A stretch of 64,000 nucleotides of DNA, taken from assembly GCA_965649825.1 (NCBI GenBank), contig OZ287707.1:124001-188000 (forward strand), given 5' to 3'. The notes beneath the pieces were generated by a model. It saw only the letters and a list, made by a program, of their open reading frames with translations, had not been told where the DNA came from and did not search any database. Origin of the DNA: Penicillus capitatus (lineage: Eukaryota; Chlorophyta). The position numbers and the translations under genes are program-made. Positions 1-11,755 of the stretch are shown here, in pieces. Within the stretch, counting starts at the first letter, position 1; each line of letters starts with the position of its first letter.

Positions 1-1286
1 CACGAACAAAGGATGAGCGAGATGAGCAATTTGATACAGGTCATGGAGAACGAATGTGCCGAAGTCGAAGGGGAAGACAGACAGGAATTCGAGTCCCAGA
101 GAGAAGAGATAAAGAACAAGAACGCTGAGGAGTATAACGTGCTCAAGATACAACTGGAAGGAAATATCGAAGGATTGGAGCGACAATTCGATGAAGCGCA
201 CAAATCTTACACCAATGCAACGGAACATCGCTCGAGAGCATTCGATCAGCTGTCTAAGAAAGATGCATCGGCCGCTCGAGTCGTGGAAATGCGAACAAAG
301 AAGCTTCGACGCCTCCAGGTGAATGGACTCTCGCTCTTGGTATCTCTCCCGGTCACATCTCGAGCCATGGCAGGAGGGCTTGACACATTGGAGACAAAAG
401 ATATCGGATACCCTTAGTGACTGGGAGGAGCGTAATCGAGCTCTGAAGCACGAGAAGGAGATGATGAGTAAACATTACAGGCGTGGATGATGTTTGTCTT
501 TCGTTCCTGATATGTCAATGGCGTCGTCCTTTTAGAAATCTGAAGGCATCTATGGAGTCCCTTCGCAGCACGCAACATCAACGACTGAAACATCTGAGCA
601 TTCATGCGCAGAACGCAGAAGATGTGATTGTGGAGAAGTTGAAAACGGCAGAGTCTATTCTCAAAACGTGTAAGATGAGTCGGGGCTTGGAAACAGAAAA
701 GGAACAGATTCTGCCCTTCTGTGCCTCTCTTTCCGAACTCTATATCGAGAACGCACAAGAAACGCCTGCGGAGAATGCCACCATCGAAGAAGAAGCTTCT
801 GAAGAAGAGCAGCAACAGCATGGAGAACAGAAGGCAGTGAAGGTACTGTCAATTGATCGACACATTCTCTGCAGTTTGTCGTTGTCTTTGGCAGTACGAT
901 GACAGCATGTTCAAGAAGAAGGCATTGAATGAAGGAGGATCCTCATACTCAACATCGGCCATCCATCCAGACGGAACCGAAGTGGAAAGATCTGATCAAT
1001 TCAGTAACTTCTTCAAGAAATACAACACGGTTGGCGCTGCGGATGGCGATGCTGATAATGCCATAGAATGCCAACAATGCTCTTCTAGGTATTGGCGAGC
1101 ACTGCAGCCATTCAGCAAGAGAGATCCGAACTTACAGAAGAAAACAAGAAGTTACAAGCCGTTCTCAAACGGTATCTCAATGGACTGTCCGTCAATTCCG
1201 AAGTGTTGGATGATCCAACCAACAGTCTCCTCATCATCAACAACAAGATTCGGACAAAAGTCAAAGGCCAAGGACTAGAACAATGA
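1..1286 (+). CDS. DRC2: Dynein regulatory complex subunit 2 (CCDC65/DRC2), 5' end cut by the window
   Basis: Coiled-coil subunit of the nexin-dynein regulatory complex, which links doublet microtubules in motile cilia and controls dynein activity. Five exons can be read: 1-318, 374-480, 536-842, 895-1029 and 1089-1286, all joining in frame. The translation follows DRC2/CCDC65 along its length: a [18 protein letters not shown]-like block, the KNYTDATE-like segment (here SYTNATEH), the ILK..[13 protein letters not shown] block, NFFKKYN, and the C-terminal [15 protein letters not shown]. The reading frame is open to the left edge, so the N-terminus lies outside. The intron at 481-535 needs a GC donor (GC-AG) to keep frame; the other three are GT-AG. 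Its stop is 22 bp from the stop of the convergent minus-strand neighbour. Recognition is by remembered family sequence. It implies the organism makes motile flagella. Confidence 0.85.
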
Positions 1287-1308
1287 AGTCGTGTGATGAC
1301 AGACAGTG

Positions 1309-2196
1309 TCATTCCTGTTTGTCCTTTGACTTCTTCCTCGCCGCCTCCTCGAACGCCCTCGCCACTTCTTCCGGATCCGACACGACGCTGATCTTCGGCA
1401 GCTTCGGCTCAATGTCAACTGGTTTGATCACCGTCTCGTTGTTGACGGAATCTGGATCGATCATGAGTTTGATCGTCAATCCACTCAGTCCCAAAAAATT
1501 CATTCCAAATACAAAGGTAAAGAGATAAAAGAATCCGCGGATGATGGTTCGCACAGTGATGGCAATGTTGTGCGCTGTGTACTGTTCCGGAAGGGGACTG
1601 GACAGAATCAGCGTATCCAGTTTCTTGGTAAAGATGAACAGGCCCAAGCCCAGAACTCCAGACTGCACGACACCGATCAGTCCATCGACCGCCGTGAGCT
1701 TCCTCTTCGATGGCGCATTTGTTTGCTGCTGTCCAGTGGCCTTGTCTCTCCCTTTGGATCCAAGAAAGGGCAGAGAACTATCTGCAATTCTCTGCCCTTT
1801 GAATCGCTCTGCTCTTCTGGTTAAGACTCGATAGAGGAAGTAGGATAGGAGCAGGACGTAACCCCCTCCTGCGGCATTGACCAAAAACGCGCTGCCTGCT
1901 GAAGGATTGTAAATGATGGTCTCTGCGCTGATGGCATCGGCTGGGAAGAGCATGGAAGTGAGGACCAGACTGGCATTGAGTTCCCATGCACTCAACACGG
2001 CTGCATCGGATTCCATGTCGCTCGGCAGCGCCTGTCTTCTTGGCAACCATATCTGCCCGTGCTGTCGTATCTGCAACGGTGCTCGATTGCCGTTCTCTTG
2101 TCGAGGACGGGTTTCTAATCTTCGACATGTCGCCGAGGGGGTACTCGTGACGAAAGACGATCGAGCGAACATTCTGGATACCATACAATTACCCAT
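1309..2196 (-). CDS. Putative plastid membrane protein, DUF3082-like
   Basis: Single-exon gene of about 295 aa. The frame is open slightly further upstream but only with a non-ATG codon, so ATG at 2196 is chosen. The first 60 residues are rich in Arg/Ser/Thr with few acidic residues, as in an organelle transit peptide. Three or four hydrophobic stretches follow: around [35 protein letters not shown] and the pair [21 protein letters not shown]. The segment [24 protein letters not shown] resembles the core of the DUF3082 proteins of cyanobacteria and plant plastids, which have no defined function. The C-terminus is hydrophilic and Lys-rich. The start lies 11 bp from the divergent CPS start, leaving almost no room for separate promoters. 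The family call is moderate; if right, it supports a plastid-bearing organism. Confidence 0.6.
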   Translation of the reverse strand: MGNCMVSRMFARSSFVTSTPSATCRRLETRPRQENGNRAPLQIRQHGQIWLPRRQALPSDMESDAAVLSAWELNASLVLTSMLFPADAISAETIIYNPSAGSAFLVNAAGGGYVLLLSYFLYRVLTRRAERFKGQRIADSSLPFLGSKGRDKATGQQQTNAPSKRKLTAVDGLIGVVQSGVLGLGLFIFTKKLDTLILSSPLPEQYTAHNIAITVRTIIRGFFYLFTFVFGMNFLGLSGLTIKLMIDPDSVNNETVIKPVDIEPKLPKISVVSDPEEVARAFEEAARKKSKDKQE

Positions 2197-2207
2197 CTGT
2201 TCATTCA

Positions 2208-5200
2208 ATGCCGGCGACTGCTATACGGCACAGTGCGTTGCGTCGATGGGTGAAGGGCAACGCCCACTGTCGTCCACGGTTTCGGCTGTTTCGGCATCGA
2301 TCTCTTGCGAGAGTCGTCGGAAGAAATGGATCTCGTGGGTTGGCAGTGTCCGTGAGAAGGAACACAGAACGCATGCGAGATGGCACATGGATCTGTCGTG
2401 CAGCGACGTCCTCTTCCACTCCATCCGTTGCCGTTCCTTTCCAGTCGACGGCGACATCGGTTGTCAAGAAACGAGAAGATATCAAAACGATTTTGGTCAT
2501 CGGCGCCGGTCCCATTGTCATCGGCCAGGCTTGTGAATTTGATTACTCTGGCACGCAGGCTTGCAAGGCACTCAGATCTGAAGGCTATCGAGTGGTGTTG
2601 CTGAATTCGAATCCAGCAACGATCATGACCGATCCAGGAACAGCAGATCGCACATACATTGGACCGATGACGCCGGCACTCGTTGAGGATATCTTGCAAC
2701 AAGAGAGACCAGATGCATTGCTGCCCACAATGGGCGGCCAAACGAGCTTGAATCTTGCCAAGGAACTGGCTGAGAGTGGTGTTCTGGACAAGTATGGAGT
2801 GGAGTTGATTGGGGCCAAGTTGCCATCCATTGATCGCGCCGAAGACCGCGAGCTCTTTAAACAGGCGATGAAGAGAATTGGATTGAAGACGCCGTTGTCG
2901 AGAACAGCCAACTCGGTGGAAGAGGCTTTGGCTTTCCATAACGAGATCGGATCGTTTCCTCTCATCATCCGACCGGCGTTTACGCTCGGAGGGACCGGCG
3001 GCGGTATCGCCTATAACATGGAGGAATTTGTGGCGATTGTCAAAAAAGGCCTGGATGCATCTATGACGCACCAAGTCCTGGTCGAGATGTCGTTGCTGGG
3101 ATGGAAGGAGTTCGAGTTGGAAGTGATGAGGGATTTGGGAGACAATGTGGTGATCATCTGCTCCATCGAAAACGTGGATCCCATGGGCGTCCACACAGGC
3201 GACTCCATCACGATCGCACCCGCCCAGACACTGACAGACAAGGAGTACCAGCGACTAAGAGACGCAGCCATCAGCATCATCCGGGAGATGGGTGTCGAGT
3301 GCGGAGGATCGAATGTTCAGATGGCTATCAATCCGAAAGACGGAGAGATGATGATCATCGAGATGAATCCGAGAGTCAGTCGATCTTCAGCACTGGCATC
3401 GAAAGCCACCGGATTCCCCATCGCCAAAATGGTAAGCTCCTGGCGTGAGAACGCACAGACGACGGATGGTGTGTGATCCTCAGGCGGCTAAGCTATCGAT
3501 TGGCTATACGCTTGATCAGATTCCGAACGATATTACTCAGAAAACACCCGCTTCGTTTGAACCGTCTATCGATTACATGGTGACCAAGATCCCCCGTTTT
3601 GCATTTGAGAAGTTCCCTGGTTCGACACCGGAGTTGACAACCCAGATGAAGTCTGTTGGCGAGGCGATGTCCATTGGTCGCACGTTTCCCGAGTCTTTTC
3701 AGAAAGCGCTGCGTTCTTTGGAGACGGGTCTTGATGGATGGTCCCTGCCAAAGAACTACAAGAGACTCTACGGCGATGAGCTGAATCGGGCACTGCGTGT
3801 TCCCAATCCAGAACGCATGCTTGCCATCAAACAGGCATTCGAAGATGGTTACTCCGCTGCACAGATACACGTAATAGGACACGCTGTCTACCCCATTCCA
3901 TTTCACCGTCCTGTTGTGTTCGGTCCAGGATTTGACATCTATCGATCCTTGGTTTCTGTCTCATTTGGAGGAGCTGCACGAAACAGAAACGTGGCTAAAA
4001 TCGCAGACCCTCGATGGCCTCTCCAAAGAAGAAATGTTCCAGGTCAAGAGAAGAGGCTTCAGCGATCCGCAGATAGCCCAATGCTTAAACACATCAGCCG
4101 ACGAAGTGCGTCGCGTTCGGAAGTCACTCGGCGTCATTCCAATCATGAAACGTGTGGATACCTGTGCTGCTGAATTCGAAGCCGGGACACCTTACATGTA
4201 CAGCTCCTACGAAGACGAATGCGAATGCGATGCAAATACCGAACCAAAGGTGCTCATTCTTGGAGGTGGGCCCAATCGCATTGGCCAAGGCATTGAGTTT
4301 GATTACTGTTGCTGCCATGCCTCCTTCGCTTTGAGGGAAGCTGGATACGAGACGATCATGATGAACTCGAATCCAGAGACAGTCTCCACCGACTACGACA
4401 CCAGCAGTCGTCTCTATTTTGAACCTCTGACGATTGAAGACGTGATGAACGTGATCGAGAAAGAGCGTCCGGATGGGATCGTTGTTCAGTTTGGCGGACA
4501 GACGCCACTGAAGCTGTCGACGGAGTTGCAGAGCATCCTGGAGAAGGAGAAGATTCCAACGGCGAGTGGCAATGGGCTTGTTCGCATTTGGGGGACTTCG
4601 CCTGACAGCATCGACGAAGCAGAAGACAGAGATCGATGGATGTCTCTGCTGTCAAGGCTGAAAATCAAACAACCGCCCGGTTCCGTAGCGAGATCTGAGG
4701 AAGAGGCCTTGTCTGCTGCCCAAGCTCTCGGCTACCCTGTCATGGTCAGACCGAGTTACGTTCTAGGCGGAAGGGCGATGGAGATCGTCAACAGCGACGC
4801 TCAATTGAAGAAGTACATCACGAGTGCCGTTGAAGTGGATCCCGAACGGCCTGTCCTGGTGGACAAGTACATCGATCAAGGAACGGAGCTGGATGTCGAT
4901 GCCTTGTGTGATCAACAAGGGAATGTCGCCATCTGCGGAATCATGGAGCATATAGAACAGGCAGGCATACACTCTGGCGATTCAGCCTGCAGTCTCCCCG
5001 CACTGACGCTGAACGACGACTGTCTACGCATTATCGAAACCTGGACGCAGAGTGTGGCAAAGGAACTGAAAGTGATCGGTCTGATCAATATTCAGTACGT
5101 GGTGCAACGGAACCAGCCGTATATCATCGAGGCAAATCCACGGGCATCACGGACGGTCCCTTTCGTTGCAAAAGCCATTGGACATCCCATTGCAAAATAC

Positions 5201-5830
5201 GCCTCGCTCTTGATGGCTGGTAAGACGCTGGATGATATCGGATTCAAAGGATCTGTCAAGAATGACCACGTCGCTGTCAAAGAAGTGACGTTGCCGTTTG
5301 ACAAGTTCCCAGGAACAGACACACTCCTTGGACCGGAGATGCGATCAACGGGCGAAGTGATGGGCATCGATACCGATTTCTCACATGCCTTTGCCAAAGC
5401 CCAAGTGGCGGCTGGACAATCCCTGCCGTTATCAGGAACCGTATTCGTCTCTATGAACGACCCATCCAAGCCAGAAATCGTTCCAGTCGTCAAAGACCTA
5501 GTGCATCTCGGATACCAGATCGTATCGACGGGAGGGACAGCAAGATACTTAACAGAGCAGGGCATCCCTTGCAAAGAGATTCTCAAAATCCACGAAGGCC
5601 GTCCCAACATCGGCGACGCTATTAAGGACAAAGACATCAGCCTCGTGCTCATGACATCCAGTCAAGACTCTGCGGATCGACAGGATGGGAGATCGCTGAG
5701 GCGCCTCACTGTGGGAATGAAGATTCCGATGGTCACAACAGTGGCTGGGGCAAAAGCGACCGTCAAGGCATTAGAGGCGCTTAGGACGGGAAAACTGAAA
5801 CATGTCGCTCTACAAGATCACTTCAAATGA
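2208..5830 (+). CDS. carB: Carbamoyl-phosphate synthase large chain (CarB type), organelle-targeted
   Basis: Makes carbamoyl phosphate from bicarbonate, ammonia delivered by the small glutaminase subunit, and two ATP, feeding arginine and pyrimidine synthesis. Exons 2208-3431, 3484-3870 and 3929-5830 give about 1170 aa; the introns are 52 and 58 nt. Roughly 95 Arg/Ser-rich residues precede the conserved start ([23 protein letters not shown]), consistent with a plastid or mitochondrial presequence. Both ATP-grasp halves are present: the first with [12 protein letters not shown] and [13 protein letters not shown], the second beginning [19 protein letters not shown], with [11 protein letters not shown] and [17 protein letters not shown]-terminal MGS-like allosteric domain ([10 protein letters not shown]) follows. 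There is no fused glutaminase, ATCase or DHOase, so this is the bacterial/plant stand-alone large subunit and not CAD. No disruption is seen. Confidence 0.96.
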
Positions 5831-5876
5831 ATTTCGCAAACATAGGTGTTCGTTCGTCATGATATGACTTTCGGCG

Positions 5877-5885
5877 TATTTAAAA
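5877..5885 (+). promoter_or_regulatory. TATA-like element TATTTAAAA
   Basis: Sits 40 bp before the ATG of the RUN-PX gene. Similar TATTTAAA or ATAAATAG motifs sit 28-48 bp before other start codons in this window (43478, 36655, 60374), suggesting a recurrent core-promoter element with very short 5' leaders. This is inferred from position only. Confidence 0.4.
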
Positions 5886-5924
5886 CGAAGCGCCTCCATC
5901 CGTCCCGTCGTCGATTTTTTTTCG

Positions 5925-8900
5925 ATGTCATCCTCTCGTGTCTCGACCACTACCAACAGCAGTGAAGATATTCACGACAAGCGCGAACAAGTTTTCCTGC
6001 AATTGAAGCATACCATTAACGCGCTATTGGAAGAAGTTGATGAGTTTGGCGCGTCGGAAGAAAGCACGACCAGCGTTGTGGACGCCGTCCGCGTTATCCT
6101 GGAAGTACGCATACCAAACTGCGTGTCGTGTATCGACGGTTGAGCGATTGTGGCCTGTTTTTGCAGGACGGCTTAGAAGGTAATCGTTCACTGAGGCCAT
6201 TCATCTGGAGCGTCGTTCGGCGTGTCGGAAGAGCATACCCTGTCACGTTCCACAGTTCTATTGACAAAGTGCGTGCATTGGCACGACAGGACGAGCTCAG
6301 TAGAGAACAAGTGGAGGAAGCGTGGATAAAACAGGTGTGGACAGAGATGACGGTGACCGTCACGAACGGCTCAAAATCTTCACGTCTCCCTAGGCTCTTC
6401 ACGAGGGGGTTTTGTCCACGTTACTGACAAACATCGTGCGTCAGTTTCAGATTCGAAGTGCCTATCTGTCAGAGTCTGTTATCTGTGACAAGATGTGGAG
6501 AATCGAGGTCATGCGACTGCTAGACCAACTGAAAGTGTGACGGCATACATGCATCTACACATGTACACGACGGTTATTGGATGATCGCTGTAGGGTGTCA
6601 TCAAGCCAGTACCGGATGCTCCATCTGCCAGTTCGTGGTCGTCGGATGACAGTTTCATCTATACACCTCTCTCCTCCGATACAGAGCAACCATCTGTATC
6701 GATTGCAAGCCATGCGGTGCCAGGTCAGTTACAGCGTCTGTTTCTGAAGGACGTGTGACGATTGGTGTGCCTGTCGGTGCTGGCGGGTCGTCTGCAGTCA
6801 AGTCGCACATTGCGTTTCGGTCAGATGATGGGACAGTGTCGGAGGTCGCGTCGGAGGATGAAACGGGGGGCAAAGATGCCGAGTCCAGAGTGACACTGGT
6901 CGCTTCGAACAAAGAACAGAGGGGACAGGATGATACGTCGTCATCGTCGTCGTCAAGTGGCACGCAACAGAACCAGCCCCGTCTGTCTAGAAAATCGCAT
7001 GGAAGGCAGCTGAGTCAAGTGAAAGAGGCACCTGCAAACGCATGTTCCGAAATCACCATAGACCCGACACCGTTGCACCAGAGATTCGAAGAACGACGTC
7101 TGAGTTTGAATGACAGTCCAGAAGTCAGGACACCAGATCGGCCTTCATTTTTCGGACGCATCTCTCGTACAGTATCTGGTTCTTTGTACCATAGCGTCGC
7201 CACTGAAGCGCCATATAAAGACAGCCCAGTGTCTGAACTGAGCCGCGAAGAGCAGACGTGTCGATTTTGGAGTCGTTCCAGGAGTGATTCTGGCTCGACG
7301 GTCAGTCTGCTTCGCGAAGTGCAAAAGGATATTGGTGCTGGCACAACGATACCAGTAACAGCTGTAGAAAGGGCAACGGCATCTCGAATGCTCATCAAGG
7401 AAATTAATAAGATCTCAAGGCTCGTTCTCCAGCAGTACTGCTCGAATGGTCACCCACTCAATGTGGAACTCTATCCGCTCTCGAAGATTCTCCATCTCTA
7501 TGAAGACGCTTTTGGCATTGGCCTGCGTCCAGACCCCTTGTTCCAACCCACCGTTCGGAATATGTATCTATCAGATTTTGAGAAAATTGTGCCCAAAGGA
7601 AATGCGACCCCCTATGCCGTTCTAGCAGGAATACAAGCAATCTATCCTCACGAACGTCTTGGAGTCGCTCTGGTATCGGATGTGGCAGAGCAAACGTCAA
7701 GATTCCAGCAATGGTTGAAGACATGTTTGATCGATAGTTGCTTAGGAGAAAGAATCGAGATGGCATTGAGCCACCAAGACTTCCTCCAGGGATGGTACTA
7801 CCCACAAGCCATCGTCATTGACGAAGACCTCGTTCAAGAGCTCATTGCCACCTGCAGAGGACTGGATGCCATCGAGATCGATGGAGCAAGAGAACAAAAA
7901 TCAAGCAAGGCAAAACCAGTCGATCTTCCGCCTGACAGTACAACCACTGGTAACACACCATCCAAAGACACATTCAGCAAAGTGTTACGTATAGAAGAGG
8001 GAGGGGACAATAAGCACGTCGTCCAAGGAGAGAACATGGCTGACGACATTTCTTCAGTTGCCCCGTTGTCACCAGATACCGTAGATACTAGAGCAAAGAT
8101 GAATGATGGATCCGAAGAAAATAACTCTGAAGAAGAGTGGTTGACGACGCAGATCGAAGGAATGCACCTGACAAGCCGAGGCATGACAGGGAGCATTGGA
8201 GATGTGATGCTGGGGGATGATTACGGTATCTGTAGTCCGATGAACAACGGAGACATGACACAGACATCTCCAAGCGCATCTCCAACGTTGACAACACGTC
8301 ATAGGGAACCAATGGATGAACCTGTTGAAACAATGCGATCTGCAGCAAGTCAGTTATGGAATCGTTCAGATGGTGGTGTGCAGCGAAGTGCCTTTTCCAG
8401 TCAAGAACTGCCAATTTATCAACAGATTACTATGGCCACTGCCCAAGTACGCGTGGCTGTGTGCGTGATGACGATGCTGAGACGGATGCGATGTAGACAG
8501 GCAAGCTGAAATTGGGCGACAACACGCGAAGGTCGACGAAGCATCACATTCGATCCATCAGCGTTGTCTCGTCGTGCATTTCGGGGGAGGACGAAGAAGA
8601 CTGGCGCGGTGTATGGAAGGACGTGGATGTTGTGCGTCACGAGACGCATACGACTCCAAGCGGAGACCACTACATCATGTATGTTATCGAAGTCATGGCT
8701 TCAGATGGCACACACTGGCAGGTACAGTCCGCCACACAGCCCTCTGCCACGATCAGATGGATGACTCAATGTTTACCTGTCTACTTACTTTGCTGTGTTC
8801 CTCTGTAGACAGCTCGTCGTTTCAGTGAGCTTGTTGCTTTGGGCAGAAACTTGACAAGACAGGAAGTCGAGTTGCCGCACTCATGGACGAATTTGTCGAA

Positions 8901-9759
8901 AGCCAGAATCGTGACCGGCAAGAGACGATTCTCAAAAGAGATCATCGAAGCGCGATCCGCTTTTATTCGTCAATGTCTATGGGATCTCATGGCTGGATAC
9001 CCAGAATCCCTCATCTGGACATCCGTCGCCGAGTTCCTCGATGCGCCGCTAAGTTTACTGAGAGGAACGAAGTCCCGTCAGCGAAATGGAAGTATCACAG
9101 AAGATAGAGTCCGTAATTTAATTCAGGATAGGATTTCGAATCACTTGAATAGTTTGACGCTAATTGTTGATTTACCTGTTCAACTGTCAGACGAGGTGTT
9201 GTTTGAGATGCAACAAGGCCTCTGCGCTGGTTGCCAAGCACATCTTCCTTCTTTTTGTCAGCAGAAGTCGTTGTTTCGGAGTCCCCCTACTCCACGGAAA
9301 TGTGCGTACACGGAGTTGCTCTATTGCCACAAATGCCATCAGCTGGATCTGGCGTTTCTGCCGTCTAGGGTTTTGCATTGCTGGGATTTCACTAAGTATC
9401 CCGTCTCCATTAGTGCCAAAGCTTATCTTTATTCTGTTTTTCCTTCTCCGGTTCTGTGCATCGATGCCGTCAATCCTGGACTGCTCGCCAGTGTTCCTGT
9501 TCTTGCTCATCTTGAGTACCTTAGACAGAGAATCGTCTGTTTTATGGAAACGCTCCGATCGAAGGGACCCGAAGGCAAAAGAATCGCTCTGTCCATCGAA
9601 GAGAATGCTGGAGCCAATAAACATCTCGTGCAGAATGCGGATTACTGGTCGATGAAAGATCTTGGCGATATTTCTAGAGGTGTGTTTTCCCGTTTACCTC
9701 GTTGGTTAGAAGCCGTTCACAAGCAAATCGGAGCAGTGGTCGAGATGCATGGTAACTGA
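5925..9759 (+). CDS. RUN-RUN-PX-Rubicon-homology protein
   Basis: Probable endolysosomal or autophagy adaptor. Exons as read: 5925-6104, 6167-6334, 6394-6534, 6594-6723, 6798-8446, 8497-8721 and 8809-9759, giving about 1147 aa. The 6724-6797 intron is the least certain. Residues ~10-165 look like a RUN domain (VRVILEDGLEGNRSL..PFIW). Residues ~165-400 are Ser/acidic linker. Residues ~405-570 look like a second RUN (WLKTCLIDSCLGERIEMAL..LLQGWYYP-like, ending CRGLDAIEID). Residues ~775-915 form a PX phosphoinositide-binding domain (RRFSELVALGRNL), and ~960-1147 the N-terminal part of a Rubicon-homology (DUF4206) zinc domain: CAGC, CHKCH and VLHCWDFTKYPVS. The protein stops before the final Cys/His cluster found in Rubicon and PLEKHM1. 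RUN plus RH (Rubicon, PLEKHM1) and RUN plus PX (SNX29) are known; all four modules in one chain is unusual. Confidence 0.8.
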
Positions 9760-9856
9760 ACAAACGCAGCTGCACCACCACAACCAAAGAATGTTCGTTG
9801 ACAGACAGAGACATCACGTTTAACTAACTAACCCTTGTAACACATTACGTGCGAAA

Positions 9857-11647
9857 ATGACGACGCACGCGACGTCAAAAGCATCGGCCCATGTCATCCT
9901 GCAGTTTGAGTCAGAGGATGGTGTGCCGGCAGGTTTCGTCAAGAAAGGATGAGTCCGTTGTCAAGGCGATGGCCTGTTGTGTACAGGGCCACAGTATGAC
10001 ATACCTTCCGAAGCGTCGACGGCTCAATTGGAGCAGCTTCTCAATAAATGTCTCAAGAACGAACAAACACTGCCTTACTCTTTTCTCTTGAACGATCTGC
10101 CGATTGAGGGTACTCTCAAGGACCACCTGTTGAAGCACAGTGTGTCGGTCGAGAAGGTGCTCAGAGTGGTCTACCGTCCACAGGCAGTCTTTCGTGTACG
10201 AGCTGTCACACGCTGCACGGCATCGTTGCAAGGGCACACGGAGGCTGTTCTGAACATCGGATTCAGTCCCGACGGAAAACGGTTGGCCAGTGGATCAGGA
10301 GATGCCACGGTACGGCATTGGAATCTCGATTCACAGACACCTCTGCACACCTGCAAGGTCCGTTGCCGACAGAAGAGATAGGCAATCGATAGCAGATGGA
10401 TGGATAGGGACACAAGAGTTGGATTCTGGTGGTCAGTTGGTCGCCGGATGGGGAACTGTTAACCACAGGCGATATGAAGGGACAGATTTTTGTGTGGGAT
10501 CCGGCTAAGGCAGATCCACTTGGAGGCTGCAACGGCCACAAGAAGTGGATCACATCTATGGTGCACCAGAGACCATCGTTTGATATGCTGCTGCATTTCT
10601 GGTTCCTTTATGACAGGCTTGGAAACCAGCACATCTCATGTGTCCGTGCATCCTGTTTTGCAGCGGGTCCAAGGATTGCACCATAAAGATATGGAATGCC
10701 AAGACCAAGTGCAGATTTCTGTGATCTTCTGTCGTGGTCATCAATGTACGTGCTGCAGACGATGCGAGAAGACACTTTCGACGCAGCAGAAGCTCATTAC
10801 TTGTGTCAAATGGGGAGGGAACGATTGCATCTATTCGAGTTCGAGAGATACGACCATTGCTGTGTGGGATACAAGAACAGGGACATTGATCAGTCGTCTT
10901 GCTGGCCATGCACATTGGGTGAACACACTGACACTGAGTTCAGACTATGTCCTTCGAACAGGACCCTTTGATCGTCATGGAAAGGCTCCGCCGACATCCG
11001 ATGAGAAACGACAGGTGATACAAGGCTGTCACATCATACCCGAGAGCCAGCTATGCTGCAGGCAGCACAAGAAAGATTCCAAGAGCTGACAAAGGGCAAA
11101 CCGGAGCGTCTCGTCTCGGGATCGGACGATCACTCCATGATCCTGTGGAATCCTTTCGATCAGAAACCACTTGTTCAAAAGCTCACTGGACATGTGCAGT
11201 TGATCAACCAGGTTTGTCAGCGTGGACAGTCAGGAATGCTGCATGGCGTATGTTTGTTGTACAGGTCCAGTTTTCGCCTGATGGCCAGTGGATCATCAGC
11301 GCCTCTTTTGACAAGTCCATCAAAGTATGGGATGGAATGCGAGGCACGTTCTATGCGAGTCTCTTCGGTCACGTCGCACCTGTGTTTCAAGTTGCATGGT
11401 CACCAGATTCTAGATTCTTTGTAAGCGGCAGCAAGGATAGTACATTAAAGGTGTCCGTCCACTCTTTCTGTATATATCCTTTAAGCAATGTGATGTGACG
11501 TTTGAGGTGTGGGATATCAAAGAAAAGAAGTTCGTCGAAGATCTCCCGGGTCATGCAGATGAAGTCTACGCCGTCGACTGGTCGCCAGATGGCGCATCCG
11601 TCGCTTCGGGAGGAAAAGACAAGGTCGTGAAAATATGGAGACATTAG
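9857..11647 (+). CDS. NLE1: Notchless homologue, WD40 ribosome-biogenesis factor
   Basis: Adaptor (yeast Rsa4) that docks the AAA ATPase Rea1/midasin on pre-60S particles in the nucleolus. Eight exons join in frame: 9857-9932, 9987-10357, 10408-10560, 10617-10720, 10759-11014, 11062-11211, 11265-11450 and 11507-11647. They give about 478 aa against 485 in human NLE1. The N-terminal ubiquitin-like NLE domain ([19 protein letters not shown]) is followed by [16 protein letters not shown] and a WD40 propeller, with diagnostic blocks [46 protein letters not shown] and [15 protein letters not shown]. Introns are 38-56 nt; the 38-nt one at 10721-10758 is among the shortest in the window. The stop is 108 bp from the convergent SNW1 stop. 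Confidence 0.95.
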
Positions 11648-11755
11648 TGCAGCAGCACTGTGCTCACAAACAACATCCAACAAGGACGGAACGACACCCG
11701 GACAGCCACGACACTAGGGATGGCAGCTGTAATAACAGCATAAGTGTAAACGCAT

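Noticed and set aside
3445-4173. Separate 242-codon ORF in the CPS region
   Set aside because: Only part of it (3484-3870) is the second CPS exon; the rest is intron and an off-frame read of exon 3.
6724-6749. Possible 26-nt mini-intron in the RUN-PX gene (and a 23-nt one at 14217-14239, an 18-nt one near 51840)
   Set aside because: Each had an alternative GT-AG intron of 36-74 nt that also keeps frame and fits the other introns in the window, so ultrashort introns are not supported.
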